Source: Clostridia bacterium
GTDB taxonomy: Bacteria > Bacillota > Clostridia > Oscillospirales > Acutalibacteraceae
NCBI GenBank assembly: GCA_029098305.1
Contig: JAQXOB010000009.1
Coordinates: forward strand, 1 to 64,000
Direction: 5' to 3'
DNA length: 64,000 bases
The notes under the pieces are model-generated. The model was not told the origin of the DNA. It made no database searches and saw only the letters and a program-made list of their open reading frames with translations. Below, piece by piece: positions 36,962 through 45,881 of the stretch. The translations under genes and the position numbers were made by a program. Within the stretch, counting starts at the first letter, position 1, and the number at the start of each line of letters is the position of its first letter.

Positions 36962-37702
36962 TTAGAATTTTCCGCCGCCTACATTTCGTGATGAACCTGA
37001 AGAGGACGATGAATTTTCTGCTTTTTTTGTACGTGTGACATTTCTGTAAAGGAATAGATCACTTGAATGTGTAACATGCATACTTCCACTTTTTACATAG
37101 TCTGATGCTTCAGCTTTAGCTCTTACAGATTTAAGCTGTCCTCTCATCATGCCTGTCACAATAAATGCTACCACAAAACCAATAGCCAAAGAAATTAGTA
37201 GGTTTTTTCCTGCATTAAAAGGAAATCCGTTGATTTCACCGTTTATGTAGTATTCACATTCATCAGCAAATTTTGTAAAAGCTGAAACGTAATCTCCACT
37301 ACTTAAATCATCAATAATTTTGTTTCCGATAGTATCAATATCGTCTGAAGAAATAGCATCACCGGCTATACCGTTAGATAATATTCTATAATCTCTTTCT
37401 TCCATGCTGAGGAGAAGGAGTACGCCATCTTTATTATCTCCATAACCTAGATTGTTTGTATCATAAAATGAATTTACATATTGGTCAGGAGTAAGATCAC
37501 CTACAGATTCCACTATAGCAACAAATACATCAACATTGTGAAGTTCGCTTACCTCATCAAGCTTAGCAAGAACTATGGCTTCATCTTCATCTGTAAGGAG
37601 ATCAGCGTTATCGAATAGCCTTGTGCTTGTTGCAAATGCCGGTATAGTTAATGATAGGCACAGGAGAAGTGCAACAGCTAGTGAAATTATTCTTTTAATC
37701 AT
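36962..37702 (-). CDS. TPM-domain membrane protein (YdjH/YgcG-like)
   Basis: A signal peptide (1-25) is followed by a TPM domain (about 28-155): TRLFDNADLLTDEDEAIVLAKLDE, then NLGYGDNKDGVLLLLSMEERDYRI. A transmembrane helix lies at about 167-187. The cytoplasmic tail ends in a Ser-rich stretch and GGGKF. TPM proteins such as Bacillus YdjH and plant TLP18.3 act in membrane or photosystem stress. In Bacillus subtilis ydjG, ydjH and ydjI sit together with pspA; the same three kinds of gene occur here, without a recognisable pspA. Confidence 0.78.
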   Translation of the reverse strand: MIKRIISLAVALLLCLSLTIPAFATSTRLFDNADLLTDEDEAIVLAKLDEVSELHNVDVFVAIVESVGDLTPDQYVNSFYDTNNLGYGDNKDGVLLLLSMEERDYRILSNGIAGDAISSDDIDTIGNKIIDDLSSGDYVSAFTKFADECEYYINGEINGFPFNAGKNLLISLAIGFVVAFIVTGMMRGQLKSVRAKAEASDYVKSGSMHVTHSSDLFLYRNVTRTKKAENSSSSSGSSRNVGGGKF

Positions 37703-37716
37703 TTTTTACACCCTCC

Positions 37717-38802
37717 TTAAAGCAACCATATTAGATAGGATATTGCAAATGCAACAGCACTTACTGCTCCAGCTAAACCGAACAACCATCTTTTGTATGC
37801 ACCTTTATCTAAAGGAAGATCACCGACAAGCTTACCTGTTTGTCCGTTCATCGCAAATGTATACTTCTGTCCGTTCCAAGAAGTATTTAAAAGCCAAACA
37901 GGGTATAGGGCATATTTTGCAACACCGTTTTGCAGACGTACATTAGTCGAATCCGGTATAACTGTGGTATATCCTTTAACAGTTGATGCAAATGACTCCT
38001 CTGTGCTTCTTTTAATTCTTTCGTTTGCTCTTGCAATGCTCTGCTGTGAATCAACATCATATTTATCTGCAAGATAACCTGCAAGATATGCTGTTTGGAA
38101 ATTTACAGCATCTGTAAAGTTGAAAGGCTCTATAGATTCCATTAGAGTATCGTCTATTTTTGAAGAACCATCAACAGGAACTCTTTCAAAACCGATAAAA
38201 CCGCCTCTGCTTACTGAAAAATGACTTGTTTCAGTATAGTTATAGCTACTGTCGCTCCAGCTGCGAACTTTAGTTGCTTTATATCTGATATAAGCATCAG
38301 CATCAGCATCAAAAAGCCAAAATGGAACATAAACACCTTTAATCTCATCTATATGATTCTGATCTTTAAAGGCTTTAGGAAGTAGTCTTTTTCCACCGTA
38401 ATGTTTTTTGAGAGCTTCAATAGCAGCCTTTTTATCTAGCTTAAATGGAATTATATAATCAGGCTTTAACGCACCTGAGAATTGTCCCATCATTACAACC
38501 GGATTTCCACAGTAAGGGCATGAGGTTGCACCGGTAGTTTCATCACCGACGATTTCGCCGCCACATGATTTACAGGAAAAAACACGAAGACCGTCTGTTT
38601 CTCCTTCCTGCCAATCAGCGCCTGCTGCTGTTTCCCATTTCATATCGTCAGTGTGTTCATTGTTTAGTTCGTTGTCGTATGATGCGAGTGTTTCTGTTTC
38701 AAATTCTGCGTCACAGTAAGGACACTTCATCTTTTGGATATTACTATCAAATTCGATAGCACCACCGCAACACGGACATTTATATTCTTGTAATACTGCC
38801 AT
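37717..38802 (-). CDS. Double zinc-ribbon membrane protein (YdjG-like)
   Basis: The start is ATG 38802, preceded by AAAGGAGTAAGTACC. Two TFIIB-like zinc ribbons appear: CPCCGG with CPYCDAE (about 8-36) and CKSCGG with CPYCGNP (about 66-92). The body is a soluble domain rich in aromatic residues (about 100-330), and the C-terminus is a single transmembrane helix (about 337-360). The pattern matches YdjG of the Bacillus phage-shock-like operon. It is 15 bp upstream of the TPM gene, in one transcription unit. Confidence 0.75.
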   Translation of the reverse strand: MAVLQEYKCPCCGGAIEFDSNIQKMKCPYCDAEFETETLASYDNELNNEHTDDMKWETAAGADWQEGETDGLRVFSCKSCGGEIVGDETTGATSCPYCGNPVVMMGQFSGALKPDYIIPFKLDKKAAIEALKKHYGGKRLLPKAFKDQNHIDEIKGVYVPFWLFDADADAYIRYKATKVRSWSDSSYNYTETSHFSVSRGGFIGFERVPVDGSSKIDDTLMESIEPFNFTDAVNFQTAYLAGYLADKYDVDSQQSIARANERIKRSTEESFASTVKGYTTVIPDSTNVRLQNGVAKYALYPVWLLNTSWNGQKYTFAMNGQTGKLVGDLPLDKGAYKRWLFGLAGAVSAVAFAISYLIWLL

Positions 38803-38830
38803 GGTACTTACTCCTTTCAAAAGTTATTCT

Positions 38831-39757
38831 TTATCTCATATCGTTTTGATCAAATGGATCTCCGCAGTTTGGGCAAAATCTTGGAAACGATTGACCGGGC
38901 TGTGGTCTCCATCCGCATTTATCACACACAAAATCACGTTGTACCTGCTGTGTTGCACCACAATTTTGACAGAATCTTCCGCTGTTTGTTGTGCCGCATG
39001 AGCAAGTCCACATTCCTGCAGAAGCCACAGATGCATGAGGTGCAAAGTTTTGCATAGGCTGTTGCATTGGTTGTTGCATGGACTGATACATAGGTTGGTT
39101 CATTTGATGCATTGGCTGTTGTGTTGAGTTATAACCAACACGTGTAGAGCCTCTGCCCATAAGAACACTTGCCATATCATATAGCTGTTGCTCAAGGTCG
39201 CGATATGCCATGTTATGTACACTATCAGGACGATTGCCCTCTGAGAGCTCAACATCAATCTCATCAAACCATGGTGAGTTTACTCTGATTGTAGCTTTAA
39301 ACTCATAATTATACTCATATCTCGGTGGGTGATAACTCCTGTTTTGTCCCTCTTTATCTCTGTAATATAATTCCCTTCTATGTTCTTTGATGTCGGTATC
39401 ACAAGCTGTTACCTGAGAGAAATCAATAATATCAGGGTTTTCGTTACGCCAGCTTGAACTACGTGTAACGATAAACTTATTTTGTGCCATATCAACATAT
39501 ATTTTTCTACCATTATGACCATATGTCAGAGTAGGGTGGAAGTTAGCAAGTTGTCTTTGATTTTCTTCACGATATGCTAGTTGTGTTTTTATTTCTTCTA
39601 CAGTAGAGTGACGTCGATCACTAAAAAACGGAGAAAGCTTTTTAGCACATTCTTTGCAGAGATTACCGTCTTCTAATTTACGGTTGCCGAGAAGACCGAT
39701 TTCACCACCGCATACAGTACATTCCTTTTTTTCAAATATTTTACCAAATAATCCCAT
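38831..39757 (-). CDS. DUF4428 protein with C-terminal double zinc ribbon
   Basis: The N-terminal zinc ribbon (CTVCGGEIG, then LCKECAKK; residues 14-41) is of DUF4428 type. The middle (about 65-190) is a beta-rich domain similar in layout to the neighbour at 36159. A Met/Gln/Pro-rich low-complexity stretch (about 205-240) joins it to a C-terminal pair of zinc ribbons (CSCG, CQNCGA, CDKCGW, CPNCGDPF). That tail is closely similar to the end of the SPFH protein encoded next door, so both may dock to the same partner. Confidence 0.7.
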   Translation of the reverse strand: MGLFGKIFEKKECTVCGGEIGLLGNRKLEDGNLCKECAKKLSPFFSDRRHSTVEEIKTQLAYREENQRQLANFHPTLTYGHNGRKIYVDMAQNKFIVTRSSSWRNENPDIIDFSQVTACDTDIKEHRRELYYRDKEGQNRSYHPPRYEYNYEFKATIRVNSPWFDEIDVELSEGNRPDSVHNMAYRDLEQQLYDMASVLMGRGSTRVGYNSTQQPMHQMNQPMYQSMQQPMQQPMQNFAPHASVASAGMWTCSCGTTNSGRFCQNCGATQQVQRDFVCDKCGWRPQPGQSFPRFCPNCGDPFDQNDMR

Positions 39758-39796
39758 AATATATCTCCTTTGAAAATTAGTATATTTTAATATTCA

Positions 39797-41023
39797 TTAA
39801 ACATTATTTTTATAAAATGGATTGCCACATTCAGCACAGAATTTTGGAGGTTTATGTAGGTTGTCAGGTTCCCAACCACATTTATTACAACGATAAGGTG
39901 AGCTGTTTAAAGTTTTTTTAGCTCCACAATTTGTACAGAATTTACCAATTTCCATAGCTCCACAAACACATTTCCAGCTACCTTGTGCCGGTAATTGTTG
40001 TGCCGTTTGCTGTTGACCTATTACAGATAGGTTTTGTGCGTCTATATCGCTATCAGTAGAATTCATTTCAATTTCCGTTTTAACAAAGTCTGTTATAGCA
40101 CTTGCTTTTTTTGATACTACTGATTTCATAGCGTCTGCTTGTGCGAGTATAAGTGCAGTTGCTGCCATTTTAGGATCATGCATAGTTGCAATTCTTTGTG
40201 CTTGCTTGATAATCTCGGTATCTTTTTGCGAGAGCGTTACCTCATTAATTGCGATTGATACAATTTCTAATCCACGAAGTTCTCCCCAGCTCTTTGAAAG
40301 AGTTTCATTCATTGTTGCTTCTATATCTGATGCATGAGTTAAAATCTGATTTTGGGAAAGCTCAAGTTCTGACAGCTTGCCAAATGCCAATATAAGTTCA
40401 CTTACGAGCTTAGCATTTAGTTGATTTTCAAGTTCTTTGCATAAATATTCTCTTTCTACATTTCCACATACAGTTGCATAGAAGAGAAGTGGGTCAGCAA
40501 TTTTATATGAATACACACCTGAGCAATGTGTCAAAGCGTCTATATCAAGTCCGATCTTACTATCAACTACTCTACATGGAATAGGATTTGGTGTATTAAA
40601 CTTATTCTCAATGAGTTCTTTTATGTTAAAGTAATAAACCCGTTGCTCTTTCTCTGTGTCATTGTCGCGGGAAAAACGCTTACCAACCATTCTGAAAGTT
40701 TCTTTAACTCTTTTGTCAAGTTTTCCTATAAAAACACTTGGTTCTAAGGAACTATCATATATAAACTTGCCAGGTTCAGCGCATACTTCTACAACCTTGC
40801 CTTGTTCCACGATAAGCATACATTGACCATCTGCAACAGTTATTACGAAACCACTAGATATGATGTTATCGTTTTCTTTTGTATCGGATGAACATCCGCT
40901 AACACGTTTAATACCCTTTCTAACCATTACATTTTTATCCATTGATTCACAATAGAAAAACTCTTTCCATTGATCGGCGAGTGTGCTACCTAATGCACCA
41001 GGTTCTGATTTAATAAGCCCCAT
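39797..41023 (-). CDS. SPFH/band-7 domain protein with zinc ribbons (YdjI-like)
   Basis: The protein has 408 residues. The central SPFH domain (about 50-270) is of the YdjI type often named virion core protein; it starts after DQWKEFFYCESMDKNVMVRKG. A helical region (about 270-320) follows, and the C-terminus carries two zinc ribbons (about 350-408; CVCGA, CTNCGAK, CNKCGW, CAECGNPF). SPFH proteins build membrane-associated oligomeric scaffolds. In Bacillus, YdjI recruits PspA to stressed membrane together with YdjG and YdjH. Its neighbours are the matching YdjG-like and YdjH-like genes. Confidence 0.8.
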   Translation of the reverse strand: MGLIKSEPGALGSTLADQWKEFFYCESMDKNVMVRKGIKRVSGCSSDTKENDNIISSGFVITVADGQCMLIVEQGKVVEVCAEPGKFIYDSSLEPSVFIGKLDKRVKETFRMVGKRFSRDNDTEKEQRVYYFNIKELIENKFNTPNPIPCRVVDSKIGLDIDALTHCSGVYSYKIADPLLFYATVCGNVEREYLCKELENQLNAKLVSELILAFGKLSELELSQNQILTHASDIEATMNETLSKSWGELRGLEIVSIAINEVTLSQKDTEIIKQAQRIATMHDPKMAATALILAQADAMKSVVSKKASAITDFVKTEIEMNSTDSDIDAQNLSVIGQQQTAQQLPAQGSWKCVCGAMEIGKFCTNCGAKKTLNSSPYRCNKCGWEPDNLHKPPKFCAECGNPFYKNNV

Positions 41024-41039
41024 AATTGAACCCTTTCTT

Positions 41040-41549
41040 TTATTTGTTTATAAAATAAGGTGATAAATAATTATATATTTGAAACGCTAAATCCTCTGAT
41101 GCTGACTTGTTTACTACCCTACCCCCAACGTATGTTAGGCTAAGTGTAACAACAGTAGCGTCTAACAAAAAGAGATCATCATCTATCTCCGACTGATTTC
41201 CCTTTACATCCGATAACTCATCTAACTTTAATGTGCGAAGTTCAGTTATAGTGGAAGCTGTTAAGGGTATACCTTCTTCATTTTCATATGTATTGCCCTC
41301 ATCGTCTTGGCAAGTGCCTGTTACATAATAATTTCCAAATTCATTTTGTGTAACTGTGAAGTCAAAATGATAATTAAAATTGCTGTGAGTTTGAGAAATT
41401 GAAAATGACTCCCACTTAGGAATGTTAACCATTCCCGGACCATCAAGTACATTATATTTATTTTTGATGTTTTGGCAACCAAATAAGGAAAGTAACGATG
41501 AAAGACACAAGATTATCACCATCCAACGTTTAATTTGTTTCATTTTCAT
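41040..41549 (-). CDS. Hypothetical lipoprotein
   Basis: The protein has about 169 residues with lipobox LLSLFGCQN (Cys near 25). The mature part is short and beta-rich. It includes HFDFTVTQNEFGNYYVTGTC and an LDATVVTLSLTYVGGRVV strand. The family is not recognised. The start could be GTG 41552, ATG 41549 or ATG 41543; GGAAAGG lies directly upstream. It is the second gene of the P2 transcription unit. Confidence 0.6.
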   Translation of the reverse strand: MKMKQIKRWMVIILCLSSLLSLFGCQNIKNKYNVLDGPGMVNIPKWESFSISQTHSNFNYHFDFTVTQNEFGNYYVTGTCQDDEGNTYENEEGIPLTASTITELRTLKLDELSDVKGNQSEIDDDLFLLDATVVTLSLTYVGGRVVNKSASEDLAFQIYNYLSPYFINK

Positions 41550-41590
41550 CACCTTTCCATCACATTTACAGGTATGGGTTTTGTATTAAT

Positions 41591-42169
41591 TTACGCCCAT
41601 GGATCTGCTGATTTTGGTACTCGTATACCAACAAGTAAAAAATGTTCCCATAAAAACCATTTTCCGTCGCCTCTCATACGTAGCATAATCGATCTGGGCG
41701 AATCAGCTCCACCACTTTTAACAATCGCTTTAAAGTAACCGTCTACATCGTCAGAAGTAGGATTACTTTCAATGGTGAGAGTAAAAGGCTGCTTTGGAGT
41801 GTAATCATTTTCAGGTGTAGCACCTTCAAAATACGAAAATGGAACATAGGTTTGACCATCACGAAATCTATCGTCATGGAATGATATTTCGTGAGCACTA
41901 AGCGGACGTGGTCCACGGAGCCAATTAAGCATTTCTATACCTATATTCTTATCAGCTGCGTAAACACACAACGCACAAACTGTCAACGCTGCTGTTTGAA
42001 ATGGATCGCTAAGGGTTGCTTCAGGAAGTGCTTGCATTTGTGCAAGGCTTTCCGGAAGAGTAGTAAATGTAAATGTTTTCTTCTTGTTAACTAAAGATCC
42101 AATTGCATTTTGAGCTACTGAATTTACCGTATTGTTTGCACCTTGCTTTAATTTATCAAAAATAGACAT
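41591..42169 (-). CDS. Conserved hypothetical protein, first gene of the P2 unit
   Basis: The protein has 192 residues without signal peptide. The N-terminus (FDKLKQGANNTVNSVAQNAIGS) is an amphipathic helix that could touch membrane. The remainder contains TAALTVCALCVYAADKNIGIEMLNWLRGPRPLS and a C-terminal GDGKWFLWEHFLLVGIR. I recall similar proteins as a domain of unknown function in clostridia (possibly DUF6935) but cannot confirm this. GGGAGGT precedes the ATG, 28 bases downstream of the likely transcription start. Confidence 0.6.
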   Translation of the reverse strand: MSIFDKLKQGANNTVNSVAQNAIGSLVNKKKTFTFTTLPESLAQMQALPEATLSDPFQTAALTVCALCVYAADKNIGIEMLNWLRGPRPLSAHEISFHDDRFRDGQTYVPFSYFEGATPENDYTPKQPFTLTIESNPTSDDVDGYFKAIVKSGGADSPRSIMLRMRGDGKWFLWEHFLLVGIRVPKSADPWA

Positions 42170-42203
42170 AATAGATACCTCCCATATAATATTTTACTGC
42201 TAA

Positions 42204-42248
42204 ATTATATCATGTTATTTATTAATTTACATCGTACTTTAGTGCAAA
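42204..42248 (-). promoter_or_regulatory. Regulon promoter P2 (20-bp element plus -10 box)
   Basis: On the minus strand TTTGCACTAAAGTACGATGT (42248-42229), then 19 nt, then TATAAT (42209-42204). It drives the SPFH/TPM/zinc-ribbon run. P2 and P3 are divergent, with 75 bp between their elements. Confidence 0.87.
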
Positions 42249-42323
42249 TTTTAAAAATTCAATCAAGTATCGTCAGAATAAATTGGCACTTAAAAAAGAA
42301 TTTTTTTCAAATTATATCAAAAA

Positions 42324-42368
42324 TTTGCACTAAAGTACGATGTTAAAATTAGAAAAGTATTTTATAAT
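42324..42368 (+). promoter_or_regulatory. Regulon promoter P3 (20-bp element plus -10 box)
   Basis: TTTGCACTAAAGTACGATGT at 42324-42343, then 19 nt, then TATAAT at 42363-42368. It reads toward the Ig-like/dockerin surface gene. Confidence 0.87.
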
Positions 42369-42395
42369 ATTTATATATTTAATATTAGGGAGGTG

Positions 42396-42417
42396 CTGTT
42401 ATGACTTAACATAACAG
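42396..42417 (+). promoter_or_regulatory. Leader hairpin containing a two-codon reading frame
   Basis: CTGTTATG at 42396-42403 pairs perfectly with CATAACAG at 42410-42417. A strong GGGAGG site at 42388-42393 stands before ATG ACT TAA (42401-42409), a start-stop mini frame whose ATG lies in the stem. It precedes the surface gene start at 42470, which has its own AATGGAGG site. Confidence 0.5.
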
Positions 42418-42469
42418 ATTAAAGTTATAATTATTGGAACTTATATTAGAATAATGGAGGCTAAAATTT

Positions 42470-45285
42470 ATGAAAAAAGTAGTACATATATCATTAAGTA
42501 TTACACTTTGTTTAATTATGGTATTAGGACTATTTTCTTCTACTATAGCGTTTGCAGATGATGAGCCTGTAGTAAAAGTTGTAGATTCTGTACTTACAGC
42601 TTATGAAGGATCGGCAGCCGGAGTCGAAATTGAGGTAACCGGAATAAATCTAACCTATCAATGGCAAGCCAAAGGGTCGAAGTGGATTGACCTTGAAGAT
42701 AACCATGCTTATAAAGGAACAAAGACCCCTCATTTTCAATTTCAAAGTCGCATTGGGTGGGCAGGACAAAATAATTCATTTGCATCAATTCCTTTCCGCT
42801 GCAAAGTATCCGCTGGAAATAAATCTATCTATTCTCAAGAGTTTATGTTTAACTTTATTGAGCGTGAACCTTTAAAGCAAGCAGTTATAAGCGGAATTGA
42901 TGCTCCGCTTTACGGACAGACACCTGATTATACTGCTGATGCAGGAGACTCATCATATTCAATTTCAAAAGTTGAATGGTTTGGACCCGGAATAAAAACA
43001 AACAGTGTATATTATCCGCCTATGAGTGAATCATCAACCTTTACAAAAGGCATTTATCATTGCAGAGTTTATGTTGAACCAAAGGAACCTTATAAAATTG
43101 ACGAAAACACAGTTGCTTATTTAGATTCAACAGATAATACACCGCATAAGTTTATTGTAACTCCACCTGCAGAGGGTACTAACGGTATGGATACATATTT
43201 TGTTAATATTCCCTTTACTGCAAAGGAAGCAGTAATGCTTACAGGCGGCATTACATTCACATCTGGCATACGTTGTGATACACCGATTTCCGTAGCACTT
43301 GGTGATGTAGTTAGCACAATTGATGAAGATAAAGTCCATTATCAGTGGCAAATAAGTGAAGACGGAAGCACATGGAATGATATAACTGATGCAACCAAAA
43401 AGAATTATACTCCTACTGCTGATGACGTAGGAAAGCAAATTCGTCTTGTTATTTCTGCTGATGGTTATGTTGGTGAATTTGTTAGCGAAGCTAAAATGTA
43501 GCCAGAAAATTAAATACCGCAGATCCTGTTACCCCAAGACTTAGCTCAATAGATTCAACATCGTTTGAACTTGTTAATCGTCAAGATGACCAAGAATATG
43601 TTTACCGTTTAACAGAAGAAACTGATGGAAGATTAATAGATTGGACATCTGATACTATTCCGGAGGATACAAATACTGTAAGTGATTTGCCATCTAAATC
43701 TCTTGTCTATGTGTATACAAGAATTAAACCAACAGAGTCAACTGATTCTTTCTATGTTGCTCGCAACATTCTTTATCTGAATGATTCCAATTATTTAAGC
43801 AATATAGAATTAGAAGGATACACATCTTATGGACCACGTAATGTAATTCATGTTCCTAAGAATGAAAGTGTAACAATAAATATCAATAAAAACCCATTTG
43901 ATGCTGATAAATGGAGTAATTTTAAATTTAAAACACCTTACACATCTTCTTTGATTACACTTTCAGTAACAGAAGAAATCGTTTCAGGCTCACCGTTACC
44001 GGAAAGTCTTACCATAACAGCAGGAGATACAACCGGTGCGATAACGTTTGGTGCATATTATAATGATGTAGCAATGAATTATGGCACATGGCAAGTGGTT
44101 GTATATGACCCGGAAAAGCTTCCTGTAAGTATGCTTAAGCCAAAGTTGGAGCAAAATATCCTTGGATTATTTTTAACTGTTGGAGACAGCGCAATGCCAA
44201 ATTATGATGCTCAAAGTGCTGAATTAACAGCCGAAGAAGCTGAACAATTTGATTTGATTTGGCAAGTATGTTCACAGGCTCCAACTACATCATGGGGAAC
44301 CCCGACTTTCGGAGAAGAAAATGAATATTTAAAGGTTGATCCGGCTACTGGCTTAGTAACAGCTAAGGCTGAAATACCTGAAGATGCAAGTTATTTGTAC
44401 AGAAATGTTTATCTATTTGCAGTTAGAAAGTCAGACAGTTCCAAAACTCAAATGACAAGCTATACGGTTACTGTATATCCTGTTGGAACAGTTTTAGTTG
44501 AAGGCGTTACAGTATCACCTGAAACACTCGGCTTAATTCCTGGTGGTTCTGCTGAGCTTACTGCTACACTTTTCCCTGCTAACGCTGAAGGTAACACAAA
44601 CTTCGCCTGGAAAAGCAGTGATGAAACAATCGCAACAGTAGACGAAAATGGTAAAGTAACAGCTGTTAGCGAGGGTTCTGTTGTTATTACTGTAACACAC
44701 ACAGACAGCGGAAAAGAAGGAAGCTGTAATGTTATAGTTTCTAATAACACCATTTCATTAGCGCAAGCGACAATTACCACTCCGGTGGCTGATTCTACTC
44801 CTGATATGAGTATAAACGTGCCGAAGGATGAAAATTATATAGCATCTATTGAATATTGGTGTGTAGAAGGTCAAGATGAGACTCCTCTAACAGGTCTTGA
44901 CACATTTGAATCCGGAAAAACATATAATGTGTGTATTAAATTTACAGCTACAAACGGTTATCTGTTTACGGAAAAAACACATTTCTCATTAAACGGACAA
45001 GAAGTTACTACTGAAAGCACAAACGGAACAGAAGCTATTATTTCTAAAACATTTGAGTGTTCCGAGGCAACAACAGAAGTGCTATGTGGCGATGTAAACG
45101 GTGACGAAAAAATAACAATGGAAGATGTTGTTTTGATTCAAAAAGAAATAGCAAAGCTTGTAGAGTTAAAAGATAATGAAAAATTAGCGGCTGATGTAAA
45201 CTTTGATGAAAAAATAACAATGGAAGATGTTGTTTTAATCCAAAAATACATCGCAAAACTAATAAGTTCTTTTGACAAAAAGTAA
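42470..45285 (+). pseudogene. Frameshifted Ig-like / BIG2 / dockerin surface protein
   Basis: The first frame (42470-43501, 343 residues) has a signal peptide (1-29) and Ig-like modules, ending at a TAG. One extra A in the AAAA run at 43493-43496 would continue it directly as NVARKLNTADPVTPRL, then join the second frame (open to 45285). The joined product is about 938 residues. The second part holds a BIG2 domain (nt 44500-44750; VSPETLGLIPGG, WKSSDETIATVDENGKV) and a dockerin with two almost identical repeats (GDVNGDEKITMEDVV, DVNFDEKITMEDVV). It is either an inactivated gene, a phase-variable one, or a sequencing error. It is driven by P3. Confidence 0.75.
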
Positions 45286-45299
45286 CTACACCTTAAAGC

Positions 45300-45354
45300 G
45301 AGGGTGATAAAAAATTTATTTATTGTCACCCTCCTTAAGATAAAAATTTTTTAA
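45300..45354 (+). terminator. Intercistronic hairpins after the surface gene
   Basis: GAGGGTGA at 45300-45307 pairs with TCACCCTC at 45326-45333, followed by a second weak stem ending in T6 (45347-45352) and TTAAG. It is probably a partial terminator within the P3 unit. Confidence 0.5.
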
Positions 45355-45367
45355 GGGGGAAACCTAA

Positions 45368-45841
45368 ATGAAGAAAAACAAAATTTTAGCACTAATCCTA
45401 ACATTCCTTATGATCTTTCCGCTTGCTGCATGTGGCGGAGAAAAAGATTCAGGCGATCCGAACCTAGTAACAATTGGAGATTATCAGGCACTCCACACCG
45501 GTAGCAAAATTGTACAGGATTACGATGGTAATGATTGTATCGCTATTACCTATCAGTACACAAACAATAGCAAGGAAGCAGAGTCTTTTGAGTGGTCATT
45601 TTATTACACTGTAAAGCAAGGTGATGCTGAGTTAGAGTATGCTCCGGTATTTGTAAGCGAAGATTCCTACGATATGTTAGATGATGGCTTAAGTGAAGAA
45701 GTAAATCCAGGTGAAACAAAAGAAGTTACAATGACCTATATGCTTAACGACCTAACAACTCCTGTTGTGTTGGAATTTTCTGATCTGTCAGGTGACGAGA
45801 CAGATACCCTAACGGTTGATGTAGCTACACTAGAAAAATAA
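45368..45841 (+). CDS. DUF5067-like lipoprotein
   Basis: The protein is 157 residues with lipobox LAACGGE (Cys near 22). The mature part reads as a single Ig-like beta domain: DCIAITYQYTNNSKEAESFEW, then a GETKEVTMTYMLND strand. This pattern fits DUF5067, found in Gram-positive lipoproteins of unknown function. AAGGGGGAAACCTAA precedes the ATG. It is the second gene after P3. Confidence 0.65.
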   Translation: MKKNKILALILTFLMIFPLAACGGEKDSGDPNLVTIGDYQALHTGSKIVQDYDGNDCIAITYQYTNNSKEAESFEWSFYYTVKQGDAELEYAPVFVSEDSYDMLDDGLSEEVNPGETKEVTMTYMLNDLTTPVVLEFSDLSGDETDTLTVDVATLEK

Positions 45842-45881
45842 GAATTAAGTTTTAATATTTTTAATGAAGGAGTAAATTAAT

